Source: Nitrospirota bacterium
GTDB taxonomy: Bacteria > Nitrospirota > Nitrospiria > JACQBW01
DNA: 51,419 nucleotides
Direction: 5' to 3'
Assembly: GCA_016194305.1 (NCBI GenBank)
Contig: JACQBW010000003.1
Coordinates: 103,224 to 154,642 of the forward strand
This document shows positions 8,410-16,322 of the stretch, one piece after another. Each line of letters starts with the position of its first letter. Positions within the stretch are counted from its first letter, which is position 1. The notes below the pieces were generated by a model, which was not told the DNA's origin, searched no databases, and worked only from the letters and a program-made list of their open reading frames with translations. A program made the position numbers and the translations under genes.

Positions 8410-9073
8410 TTGTCCCCGGAACTGATTTCTTTTCCGCTTTTCTTTCCCAGCCGATCAAGGCCGAAACCGAAAAACGGGGATCCATGATAAATGCTTCATT
8501 GTGCGTCACGCCGATCTTATGGGCTTCGGTAACTTTCAAGACCTCGGCCTGTACAGGCAGTTTCCAGTCTCCATACCCCACGCCAAATCGAAATGTTTTT
8601 TGATAACCATTTTTGTTGATTTCCGTTTCAATCAGCTTCTCTACTGGATCTGCAAAATAATCGGCCATCCAGGCGCCTATTCGATCGAGATAAAAGGCTT
8701 CGGCAGGTTCGTCTTCCTTGATTTCATCGATTTTCTTTTCAAATTCCGGACCCATCGTGCAGACCAAAAGCGTTGCATAATCGCATTTCTTCAGGAGCTT
8801 GACCATATTGCTTCCCTGAAAAAGCGTCGTACTGAGATCGCAGGTCACGTGGTCTTTAAAGACCTTTTCAATTTTAACTGTGCGGTAGACCCCTTTTCCG
8901 CTGATGAGGGTATACCCGATATCGATGGCCTTTTTAATATATTTGGCAATATTTTCTTCGGGAATTTCCTTTAAAGACTTATATTTGGGAAGCCGCAATT
9001 CCCTGATTATTTCAGCTTCATCAATCGTAAAAGGAATATTAAGTAAGGTAATCGGTTTTAAGCTCTTGATCAT
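8402..9073 (-). CDS. stand-alone methionine synthase reactivation-domain protein
   Basis: Resembles the C-terminal AdoMet-binding activation domain of MetH, which reduces and remethylates oxidised cob(II)alamin. The key segment RFGVGYGDW (about 162-170) matches the RxxxGY AdoMet motif of that domain and is followed by KIGVTHNEAFIMDP, typical of stand-alone versions in anaerobes and thermophiles. The frame is open to a TTG at 9100; the ATG at 9071-9073 is preferred because homologues begin close to this point and both ribosome sites are weak. It precedes metH with an 8-bp overlap and supplies exactly the domain metH lacks. A possible promoter (TATTAT on the minus strand near 9111-9116) lies just upstream. 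Confidence 0.88.
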   Translation of the reverse strand: MIKSLKPITLLNIPFTIDEAEIIRELRLPKYKSLKEIPEENIAKYIKKAIDIGYTLISGKGVYRTVKIEKVFKDHVTCDLSTTLFQGSNMVKLLKKCDYATLLVCTMGPEFEKKIDEIKEDEPAEAFYLDRIGAWMADYFADPVEKLIETEINKNGYQKTFRFGVGYGDWKLPVQAEVLKVTEAHKIGVTHNEAFIMDPRFSVSALIGWERKAEKKSVPGTNV

Positions 9074-9179
9074 GATCTCATTTAAAGAGAGGATATCCAA
9101 AAATCGGCCTATAATAGCATATCTACCTCAAAAAATAATGATTTATTTTAGTGATGCGCGGCGTCATAGGGGCATGGAA

Positions 9180-10178
9180 TTAAAGCCCGCGGATATCTGT
9201 GTAAGACCTGGCACAACGGAATCCGATACTGACCGATACCGTATTGGGCGAGAGGGCAATCCGGTTAAATGCCTGGAAACTGGGACCACACTTGTAGTAA
9301 CTGCAGTCATAGAACGACCCTCCCCTGAGCACTTTGTGTGATTCCCCATAGTTCGGGTTATCGGTATGGGGGTTATTGGGGTAAGGCTTAAACCAGTCAG
9401 AGGTCCATTGAAAGACATTTCCCGCCATGTCATAAACGCCGTAGGGGCTCTTTCCCGCCTCAAAATTCCCCACAGGAGTGGTATCACCGATTCCCAACAT
9501 ATACACATTGGCGTTTTCCTTGACAAACTCATTGCCCCAGGGGAAGATTCTTCCGTCACTTCCCCGGGCGGCTTTTTCCCATTCCTTTTCTGTCGGAAGC
9601 CTCTTCCCTTTCCAGTGGCAGTAATCTTCCGCGTCAAACCAGCTCACAAAAGTAACAGGGTGATCTTTTTTTACAAGGAGCACCCTTTTGTCAATCCAAT
9701 GTTTCGGAGGTTTTCGCGCGGTCTGTTTCACAAAGAGGTTATACTCTCCGTTGGTGACGTCATTTCGGTCTATCCAATATTCTTCAAGATAATCTTTATG
9801 TTTTGGACCGACCGCTTTTTTGACATAATTCTCTCCCATAATAAATTCCCCTGCCGGAATCAAAACCATTGCCGACTGAGAAGCATCCTTTCGATGATGT
9901 CCTGACAATGAACGGGAAATTTTTATCGCTTTGAGGACAATTTCTTCGGGAATCTCCCCTTCATTGTGGCAGAGCAGGCACTCTCCGGATTGTTTGTGTA
10001 TATTGCCAAGCGTTGCGGGATGGGCGTTTTCGTGACACCCATAGCATTCTGCCTTCGTGTCCTTCGCGTAATAGGTATTCCTGTCCGCGGAATTGACCTG
10101 ATATGCGAATCCAAATAGGAGACTTGTAAGGATCAAAATCTGAATGATAACACCCGTCCTGGTCAATGGCTGAAACAT
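9180..10178 (-). CDS. diheme c-type cytochrome fused to an FGE/SUMF1-type domain
   Basis: The protein (332 aa) begins with a signal peptide or anchor (about 8-31, ending FAYQVNSA), so it should act outside the cytoplasmic membrane. Two heme-c motifs follow, CYGCH (45-49) and CLLCH (67-71). Residues about 103-328 form a formylglycine-generating-enzyme (SUMF1/PvdO/EgtB-like) fold, with MVLIPAGEF, RLPTEKEWEKAARG, GNVFQWTSDW and LRGGSF. Near the end, C292 and C297 have the C-x4-C spacing of the copper-binding cysteine pair of true FGE, though most bacterial relatives lack it. The gene stands alone with gaps on both sides. It could install or use an oxidative modification on an exported protein, but the substrate is unknown. 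Confidence 0.85.
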   Translation of the reverse strand: MFQPLTRTGVIIQILILTSLLFGFAYQVNSADRNTYYAKDTKAECYGCHENAHPATLGNIHKQSGECLLCHNEGEIPEEIVLKAIKISRSLSGHHRKDASQSAMVLIPAGEFIMGENYVKKAVGPKHKDYLEEYWIDRNDVTNGEYNLFVKQTARKPPKHWIDKRVLLVKKDHPVTFVSWFDAEDYCHWKGKRLPTEKEWEKAARGSDGRIFPWGNEFVKENANVYMLGIGDTTPVGNFEAGKSPYGVYDMAGNVFQWTSDWFKPYPNNPHTDNPNYGESHKVLRGGSFYDCSYYKCGPSFQAFNRIALSPNTVSVSIGFRCARSYTDIRGL

Positions 10179-10252
10179 AAGCGCTATTTTAACATAAACA
10201 TCAAATTCAAGTCATTTTCTCTATAAGAACTGACGTCTCGGAGATTTGATTA

Positions 10253-10363
10253 ATGGATAAACAGCGGAACGACCCTGGCTCGCTATACCTGATCGAGAGC
10301 TTAAGCATAGAAAATATAAGTGAGATTATTTCAGAACGAGATGATTTGTCGAGTTTTAGATAA
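10253..10363 (+). CDS. possible 36-aa small ORF
   Basis: A plus-strand ORF in the 152-bp gap between two minus-strand genes. The ATG follows GGAG at 9 nt spacing. The product is short and acidic, with a run rich in Ile, Ser and Glu (SIENISEIISERDD). Its last 33 bp overlap the 3' end of the PanE-like gene on the other strand. No family is recognised, and an ORF of this length can arise by chance. Confidence 0.22.
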   Translation: MDKQRNDPGSLYLIESLSIENISEIISERDDLSSFR

Positions 10364-11254
10364 CGCTTCGACGGCCTGAAATAAAATATAGTTCATCGGG
10401 GTGGCGATTTGGGCGGAGGCTCCCTTTTGACAGAGCATGCCATTCAAATATCGATTTTCGGTCGGTTTTCCACTCTTCCAATCTTCATACATCGAAGTAA
10501 AATACTCTTTTAACTCAAAACTATTTTGAATCGTCTCTTCGGCGATCGTTTCTCTCAAGGCAACGCCATTTTCCCGGGCCACCGCAATAATTTCTTGAAT
10601 GACCTGTCGAATAACGGAAAGCGCGCCGGAAGATTCAAGAATCTCTGACACGGGCGCGTTTAATATGACAGAAAGCGGATTAAATGTCGCATTCCAGCAG
10701 AGCTTCTCCCATTTCTTTTTCATAATTTCGCTGGTCATAAACGCCGAAATTTTGGCATCGGTCAGAATCTGATGAATATTGATTAATCGTTCGCTCTTTT
10801 CACCGTTGAGTTCACCGATCGTAATGATTCCCCGTTTATAATGACCGATTCTTCCTTTTTCAATGAGTTTGGCTGTTATAAAAGCGACGCCTCCTATGAC
10901 CCTTTCCCTTCCGAAAAGAGAGACCGCCCTTTCTTCGGTATCAATGCCATTTTGCAGGGTCATCATAAGCGTATGGGAAGCCATCGCAGGTCGAATCTGG
11001 GCAAACAGTTCTTCAAGGTCGTAGCACTTTACGGTCAGTATAATCAGGTCATAGGTACCCTTTAACTGTTCGGCGATGACCCAATTGGGATGAACCAATA
11101 TATTTCCTGTGACGCTTTCGATGGATAAGCCCTTTTCTCGAATGATGTCGCCGGTCGTTTTTCGAACCAAAAAAGTGATGTCAGCGCCGCTCTGACAAAG
11201 GAGCGCACCGAAATAGCCTCCAACCGCTCCGGCTCCCGCGACCAGGATTTTCAT
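10331..11254 (-). CDS. panE: 2-dehydropantoate 2-reductase-like protein (ApbA/PanE family)
   Basis: NADPH-dependent reduction of ketopantoate to pantoate for coenzyme A is the family's main role. The Rossmann loop GAGAVGGYFG is at 7-16; the catalytic lysine and asparagine appear in KWEKLCWNATFNPLS as K184 and N188, matching the K-x3-N arrangement of PanE. At 307 aa it is a normal length. The start at 11252-11254 was chosen because the nucleotide-binding strand begins right there and GAAAGGGG precedes it; the longer frame from 11428 runs into the upstream gene. It begins 3 bp after the end of the squalene/phytoene-synthase-like gene, so it is part of that operon. Relatives that reduce other 2-keto acids exist, so pantoate is probable but not proven. 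Confidence 0.85.
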   Translation of the reverse strand: MKILVAGAGAVGGYFGALLCQSGADITFLVRKTTGDIIREKGLSIESVTGNILVHPNWVIAEQLKGTYDLIILTVKCYDLEELFAQIRPAMASHTLMMTLQNGIDTEERAVSLFGRERVIGGVAFITAKLIEKGRIGHYKRGIITIGELNGEKSERLINIHQILTDAKISAFMTSEIMKKKWEKLCWNATFNPLSVILNAPVSEILESSGALSVIRQVIQEIIAVARENGVALRETIAEETIQNSFELKEYFTSMYEDWKSGKPTENRYLNGMLCQKGASAQIATPMNYILFQAVEALSKTRQIISF

Positions 11255-11256
11255 AT

Positions 11257-12210
11257 TTAGGCCCCTTTCTCTAACGCGGAGCACCTGACTTTCATGAAAT
11301 TGAAATATTCGGCAATTCCGTAATTGGAAAATATGAGTATGGATGAGATCAGCATGGTCCGGTACAGTTCGAGACGGCCTATTTTTATTTTTGAGTTTCC
11401 TGAAGGTATGGAAGACAATTTTCTGCATTTCGATAGAGTTTTCAAAGCAAAAAGGAGCGGCCAGAGAGATGCCAGTCGAATTCTCCAGGAGCTTCTGGGC
11501 AGTCTGGTCACGAATTTCAATCCGTCATTAAAATAAGAAAGCGTCTTTCGAAAAATAAATAAATCGGACGCAAAACGTGCGCCTGAAGGGAGATAAATTC
11601 TATTCATGGTCCGGTCCTCATTCTGGTCTCTGATGATATTGGTCAATTGTAATCCTTTGCCCAATTGCTCTCCCAAAAAGATCATTTCGTCGTGATCTTG
11701 CAAAATATATCGGTATCGATAAGAGAGCTCGGTCAGAAATTTACCCGCCGATCCTGCCACATGATAACAATATCGATCCAATTCTTCTTCGTTTTCCAGA
11801 GCGCCTCCTTTCAAATCCCGTTTCATCCCGTTCATGACCTGTTCAAATAATTCCAGAATCAGATTCTGGTCCTCTAATGTAAAGTTGTGAAAGAGAAGGA
11901 TCGCAGGGGGCAATGCCGAAATGAGGGCGTAGAAATAATCCGGAACAGGCAGAACCTCTACCTTTTTCATAAATTCAGCGATCGAAACGCTGCCATGCAC
12001 GAGGCCTTCAAATTCCTTGAGAAGCTTTTCGCGATCCCATTTTTCCGTTTGCTTCTGATCGACGATGGTGTCCGCTATTTTGCAAAACAAATAAGCAATG
12101 GAAATCTGCTTTTTTACAGGATTGGGAAACAGGATGAGACTGAGATAGAATGAGCGGGCGAAAAACTTCAACGTCTGGGCAATCTTGGAGAAGGGTTCGG
12201 AATAATTCAT
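11257..12210 (-). CDS. squalene/phytoene synthase-family prenyltransferase
   Basis: Trans-isoprenyl diphosphate synthase of the squalene/phytoene synthase fold (317 aa), which joins two prenyl diphosphates head to head. Both Asp motifs are present: D47-TIV-D51 and D195-QNE-D199, the latter within NIIRDQNEDRTMNRIYLP, plus FARSFYLSL near the start. No HpnD/HpnE or desaturase partner is adjacent, so hopanoid versus carotenoid use cannot be told. The start ATG (12208-12210) overlaps the stop of the upstream gene (ATGA-type), showing translational coupling with the degenerate GalU-like protein. A C-terminal hydrophobic stretch around 285-300 may attach it to the membrane. Confidence 0.82.
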   Translation of the reverse strand: MNYSEPFSKIAQTLKFFARSFYLSLILFPNPVKKQISIAYLFCKIADTIVDQKQTEKWDREKLLKEFEGLVHGSVSIAEFMKKVEVLPVPDYFYALISALPPAILLFHNFTLEDQNLILELFEQVMNGMKRDLKGGALENEEELDRYCYHVAGSAGKFLTELSYRYRYILQDHDEMIFLGEQLGKGLQLTNIIRDQNEDRTMNRIYLPSGARFASDLFIFRKTLSYFNDGLKFVTRLPRSSWRIRLASLWPLLFALKTLSKCRKLSSIPSGNSKIKIGRLELYRTMLISSILIFSNYGIAEYFNFMKVRCSALEKGA

Positions 12211-12905
12211 TTTATTTTTAAGGGCTGGAAGGAAAGCGATCCGTAAAGCGATTCGGAGCGGGCCCATAAATTGAGAGATTCGATAAAAGCAGTTTCACCA
12301 TATTTTGGTCTGTTTTGGGAAAGAAACCTGATAAAGTCGGGTTTCATCAGAAATCGCTTTGTCAGGGCTAAATTGCTCGAGGATTGAAGCGCTCTTTCTC
12401 CTCGAAAAACAGCACGAATCTGGTATTCTCCTTCTGAAACAAGATTCCCCTTGAGCAGATCAGAGCCGGGTATGTCCGAAAATGCAATTTTTCTCATCCC
12501 CACACTTGACCCGCCTCGTTGTTTGGCCATATTCATCAATTTCCAAATCCAGTCTTGTCCATCATACGCCAGATCATTTCGGTCATCCTCAAAATAGAAG
12601 AAAAGCTCCCGATGGGTCACATGCCCCAGCCTCTCCATGAGAGCTGACATCTCAAATTGGTCCGTCTGGAGGTGCTGTTTTTGAAGTCTCTCAGGCAAAA
12701 GTCTGTTAATCAGTCCCTTTTTTTCAAAGCGTTTTTCCGGAATGGCTTCTAAAAAAGAAACTTCCTCCTGAGCCGGCCTTCTGGAGACCAGGTAAAATTC
12801 CCTAATCTCGGTATTGAGGATAATCTGAACGAGCCGTTTGAATCTTTCCGAATCTCTGGGGATGGATTCATCGGAGGGATCAATCAGGAAAAAAGCGGTT
12901 TCCAT
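12207..12905 (-). CDS. degenerate GalU-like nucleotidyltransferase-fold protein
   Basis: I do not recognise a characterised family, but the order of elements follows UTP-glucose-1-phosphate uridylyltransferase. LFFYFEDDRNDL aligns with the family's LLGDD segment, GGSSVGMRKI with the following strand (ASVIGVQEV type), SSNLALTKRFLMKPDFIRFL with SNLAILGRYILTPEIFEIL, and GETAFIESLNLWA with GEIQLTDALRELA. The usual glycine-rich nucleotide loop and PKEMLP motif at the N terminus are missing; the protein starts with FFLIDPSDESIP instead. At 232 aa it is shorter than GalU (about 290-300). It may be a catalytically dead relative with a scaffold or regulatory role. It overlaps the squalene/phytoene-synthase-like gene by 4 bp. 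Confidence 0.5.
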   Translation of the reverse strand: METAFFLIDPSDESIPRDSERFKRLVQIILNTEIREFYLVSRRPAQEEVSFLEAIPEKRFEKKGLINRLLPERLQKQHLQTDQFEMSALMERLGHVTHRELFFYFEDDRNDLAYDGQDWIWKLMNMAKQRGGSSVGMRKIAFSDIPGSDLLKGNLVSEGEYQIRAVFRGERALQSSSNLALTKRFLMKPDFIRFLSQNRPKYGETAFIESLNLWARSESLYGSLSFQPLKIK

Positions 12906-12921
12906 CGTTTATTCCGGCGGA

Positions 12922-13635
12922 TTATTTAATAAATAAATGAATATTTCTCTTTTCCCAATCAATAGCTTGATGATATTCCTTAAAACCCTTTTCGAGCTCA
13001 CAGAAGGCACCCGAATGATGAAGCTTTCGACCTGAGGGGGCCGGTGTCGTATTTTCAATTTTTGCATGAAGCATTTCATGATAAACGATATACCGGATAA
13101 AAAAGCCCGGGACTTTTACCTGATCGAGCGCTGGATTAATCTTAATCAGATTTGAAAAACTCTCAAAATTTCCGAAGCTGATGCTTCTTTTTCTTCTCTT
13201 TTTGTATGATTTTCCCCAGGTAATTTGGCACCTGACTTCACTATTAAAATACTCCCTGTTGATTTCATTAAACAACAGGTTCAAATCATAATGTTCCCCC
13301 GCCCCGTTCAATTTCGGTCGACGGTAAGTCTCATTCAGATCAGGAGCAGCCCGATATCCTGAAATAAACGTTCGAATAGCCCTCCGGGATTCAGTCGTTG
13401 GAGAAACCATGAAAGTGCCGATGGCATCCCATATGTCCTGAGGCGCATTCAGAAAGATTTCCTGAACTCTTAAATGAACCGAATGCTGGCCATTTTTTCG
13501 CACGCTGATCAGGTGCGACCTGTTCCGGGTCAAAATGATTTTGACTTTCTTTTCGACTTTAAGTGAAAAATCCCTCTCTATCGCCGAAAGCTTGAGGTCT
13601 GCCGAATGAAATAAATCGAGTTGTTCCAAAATCAT
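12922..13635 (-). CDS. SprT-like zinc metalloprotease-domain protein
   Basis: The C-terminal half (about 115-237) carries the SprT-like fold: LNLLFNEINREYF, a strand with CQITWGKS, and the zinc-binding helix YHEMLHAK with H186, E187 and H190. HHSGAF (206-211) probably supplies the third zinc ligand. The N-terminal ~100 residues (ILTRNRSHLISVRKNG and following) form a basic beta-rich segment seen in some bacterial relatives. SprT/Spartan proteins cleave DNA-protein crosslinks in eukaryotes; bacterial members of this size are uncharacterised. The gene lies 6 bp after the PHP-domain gene in the same operon, so its job here may relate to envelope rather than DNA, but this is only context. Confidence 0.78.
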   Translation of the reverse strand: MILEQLDLFHSADLKLSAIERDFSLKVEKKVKIILTRNRSHLISVRKNGQHSVHLRVQEIFLNAPQDIWDAIGTFMVSPTTESRRAIRTFISGYRAAPDLNETYRRPKLNGAGEHYDLNLLFNEINREYFNSEVRCQITWGKSYKKRRKRSISFGNFESFSNLIKINPALDQVKVPGFFIRYIVYHEMLHAKIENTTPAPSGRKLHHSGAFCELEKGFKEYHQAIDWEKRNIHLFIK

Positions 13636-13641
13636 ATTGCG

Positions 13642-14826
13642 CTATTGTCTCAAATAGATCGGGTTCGAGTAAATCCATACTACGCTTTTCTCGTTCCCCC
13701 AGAAGGTCGGCATGAGGGTTTCCACTTCGATTCGATAAGCACCCGTGCTAGCGGATTGAAAGTGAAACGCTTTGTCCTCGGTTACGAAAATAGGTTTTCC
13801 ATCGTGGATGACGCGAATCCTTGTTTTTCTGCTTGCGGCGCTTTCAGGAAGCTCAACTGAAAAAAAGGTCTTCACTCCTGCTGGAAGTTGATCTCCCATC
13901 CAGACCACCTGATCTTCCTGCCTGGCAGAAAATAGAAAGCCCGTGGCATTCCCGAGAATATCCATTGAAAAGAATAAATGTCCATGTCGAATTGCGGCAT
14001 AAAGATCTCGCTTGTCTTGTTTCAGATTCCCGGTCCATGGAGAATGGAGGAGGATATGATCGTGAGCGAGCGGAAGGATTTTATCGACTGCTGGAAAGGG
14101 AATTTTAAATCCTTTTAAAATTTTCACTGATTGATGAAAATCGGGTGCAAATATCCCAACAAAATTCTTTTTCGAAATTCTTGAATCCCAACCTTTTAAT
14201 GTCTCGACCGGATCGTGATAAAGTTGCAAGAGTCCGGCACCGGGATTGATTGGATAATAGATAAGTCCTGTCAATCGTGCCATAGGTTCAACGGTATACC
14301 ATTGATCCGCAAAATCTAGCACTTCCTGACCCGAACAACCTTCCTCCCGATCAGACTTCCATTGCCATTGCGGATGGTTCGGGTGTGCCAGAAAGAAAAT
14401 ACCTCCCTGGGCGGCTCCGTTTTCAAAGACTTTCTCAATCTCCTGTCCGGAAACGTTAATATGACGCTGAATGTCAAGTGCCAGAAGATAACCTTCTTTT
14501 ACATTGAGCTCTTCGCCCGTTAGAAACAATGTGTTTTGATACCAGCCTTCCTTTTGGTCATCAAGCGGCTGCAGCGTATCATGATCGGTGGATATCATGA
14601 AATCGACATTTTGGCGATTGGCTACTTTTGCTATTTCTTCAAATGTGCCCGTCGCATCACCGGAATAGGATGTGTGAAAGTGAATGACCCCCTGATAATC
14701 ATAATACCCTTTCTGGACTTTTTGAGGTTTGGAAAGGGAAAGATCCGGCACAAGAAAATGTACTCTTGTTACAAAGAGGACGGAGAGAACGATAAGACCG
14801 GCCACTATTTTTCGTTTAAGGTTCAT
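13642..14826 (-). CDS. membrane-anchored PHP-domain phosphoesterase-like protein
   Basis: A 394-aa protein with an N-terminal hydrophobic anchor (about 7-23). The PHP metal-binding motifs are visible: HFH at 49-51, DHD at 81-83, GEE near 104-106 and AHPNHP with H148. These would bind two or three metal ions. The PHP fold is found in histidinol phosphatases, polymerase subunits and exported CehA/McbA-type hydrolases; the anchored layout with a C-terminal beta domain (about 300-390) is closest to the last group. It overlaps the GT39 gene by 4 bp and so is probably part of the glycosylation operon, where it could release a phosphorylated or esterified group outside the cell. Confidence 0.82.
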   Translation of the reverse strand: MNLKRKIVAGLIVLSVLFVTRVHFLVPDLSLSKPQKVQKGYYDYQGVIHFHTSYSGDATGTFEEIAKVANRQNVDFMISTDHDTLQPLDDQKEGWYQNTLFLTGEELNVKEGYLLALDIQRHINVSGQEIEKVFENGAAQGGIFFLAHPNHPQWQWKSDREEGCSGQEVLDFADQWYTVEPMARLTGLIYYPINPGAGLLQLYHDPVETLKGWDSRISKKNFVGIFAPDFHQSVKILKGFKIPFPAVDKILPLAHDHILLHSPWTGNLKQDKRDLYAAIRHGHLFFSMDILGNATGFLFSARQEDQVVWMGDQLPAGVKTFFSVELPESAASRKTRIRVIHDGKPIFVTEDKAFHFQSASTGAYRIEVETLMPTFWGNEKSVVWIYSNPIYLRQ

Positions 14827-16322
14827 GGTATCCGTTCCAGAGATATGGGCGAAACAAATCCTTTGAAATGTTCACCTCTAAAAAAATGATACGTCCTGAT
14901 CAGGATGGAGGAATTCCCCCGCTTAACAAAGACGGGAATCTCCATAACGGGAGCTATTCTTTCAAATAGCGACAGTGTCTCCAGGGGAAACTGATCACGA
15001 TCAAAAGTCACGAGGAGAAACTCATTAATTTGATTTAACTCAATCGGCTCGATTCGGGATAAATCCGTAATGCGGAAAGGAGAACCCCATTGAAAGACTC
15101 TTTTATTCTTCAGGTAATAGGAGACTTCTCCGACCATGGTGTGATTTGTCGTGATCACCGGGTCCTCTGCGAATTCAGGAAATTTGGAATAAATCGCTTT
15201 CATTTCGCTCCAGCCGATCAAATCATTTGTCCTGTCCCGTTCGACTTTCAGCGGAATAAATTTTGTCATCGCCTGCAAGTGAACAGTGAGCATCATGAGA
15301 AAAGCGAGTCCGACAGAAATATAAATGAAAGACTTCATCAAAAACGAATCCTTTCGGTCTCTTAATTTCTGGTAAAAAAAACCTCCCAGGAGAACAATGG
15401 ATCCTGTCTGGCAGAAGACGGGCCAGTTCGCTTCAATTTTGGAATGAAGGCTTTTATAAATGAAAAATACAAATAGAGGGAAAACCATCCAAAATAGAAA
15501 GGAAAATTGCCAAAGGTGCGGGACTCTTCCGATCCGATAGGCTTTTACCCATGCCCAGAAGAATGCCATAAAGAGAAGTGGGGAAAAAATTCCAGCCTGA
15601 CTCCCCAGAAACTCAAAAAGATATCTTAATCCCGTGGACTCTCTTGATAATGTGCCATGATGAAATTGGAAAAGAAAGGATATCCACTGATTTTGATAGT
15701 TCCAGATCATGACGGGAGAGAAAATGAGAAATGCGATCAGAAGAGACAGCCAGGACTTCCAGGAAGCCAGATGACTTCTAAATGGCGCATTAAATAAAAG
15801 AAACAGGAGAAGCGCCGGCAAAAACAGGATCATGGTGTATTTACTTAGAAGCCCCAGTCCAAAGGCAATTCCGGTTAAAAACCAATACTGACTCCTGTTC
15901 TCGACGGTTGCCCGATAGGCAAAGGCGGTGGCCGCAATCCAGAAAAAGAGCTGCGGCGTGTCCGGCGTAAAAATCACCATTCCTACTGAAAAAATCATGA
16001 TTGAGTTCAGGATCATTGCACTGACCAGACCTGCGCCAGGGCTCTTGAATGTTCTTTTGGCAAGGTCATAGATCATCCATGTATCTCCGATACCCATCAG
16101 GAGTGCAGGAAGACGAACGGCCCACTCGCCTTGTCCAAAAAGAGAAGTCGAAAGCCTCATGAGCCAGGCCACCATCGGAGGATGATCGTAATAACTGAGT
16201 TGCAAATGTTCAGACCAGTACCAGTAGTACGACTCATCGGGTGTCAGGTTAAAATGAGCGGCAAAATAGAATCTGAAAGAAGTTAACAGTACAAATAGGA
16301 ATAGAAACGCAGATGCAATCAT
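14823..16322 (-). CDS. GT39-family (ArnT/PMT-like) glycosyltransferase
   Basis: Integral membrane glycosyltransferase (499 aa) that transfers a sugar from a polyprenyl-phosphate donor on the outer side of the inner membrane. The first extracytoplasmic loop contains the catalytic acidic pair D29-E30 (LTPDESYYW) and DHPPMVAWL, followed by about ten hydrophobic helices and a soluble C-terminal part from about 370. It is paralogous to the gene at 18186, which shares HLxxSYxDHPPMVAW. Its donor is probably made by the adjacent DPM1-like synthase, with which it overlaps by 4 bp. The acceptor (lipid A, core sugar or protein) is not evident. Confidence 0.88.
   Translation of the reverse strand: MIASAFLFLFVLLTSFRFYFAAHFNLTPDESYYWYWSEHLQLSYYDHPPMVAWLMRLSTSLFGQGEWAVRLPALLMGIGDTWMIYDLAKRTFKSPGAGLVSAMILNSIMIFSVGMVIFTPDTPQLFFWIAATAFAYRATVENRSQYWFLTGIAFGLGLLSKYTMILFLPALLLFLLFNAPFRSHLASWKSWLSLLIAFLIFSPVMIWNYQNQWISFLFQFHHGTLSRESTGLRYLFEFLGSQAGIFSPLLFMAFFWAWVKAYRIGRVPHLWQFSFLFWMVFPLFVFFIYKSLHSKIEANWPVFCQTGSIVLLGGFFYQKLRDRKDSFLMKSFIYISVGLAFLMMLTVHLQAMTKFIPLKVERDRTNDLIGWSEMKAIYSKFPEFAEDPVITTNHTMVGEVSYYLKNKRVFQWGSPFRITDLSRIEPIELNQINEFLLVTFDRDQFPLETLSLFERIAPVMEIPVFVKRGNSSILIRTYHFFRGEHFKGFVSPISLERIP

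Noticed and set aside
7882-8603. Plus-strand ORFs over metH and the reactivation gene
   Set aside because: They lie entirely opposite conserved coding sequence and have Arg/Pro-rich, shadow-like composition.
11257-12210. Assignment of the squalene/phytoene-synthase-like gene as HpnC or HpnD
   Set aside because: No HpnE, HpnF or sister synthase is adjacent; the family motifs do not discriminate.
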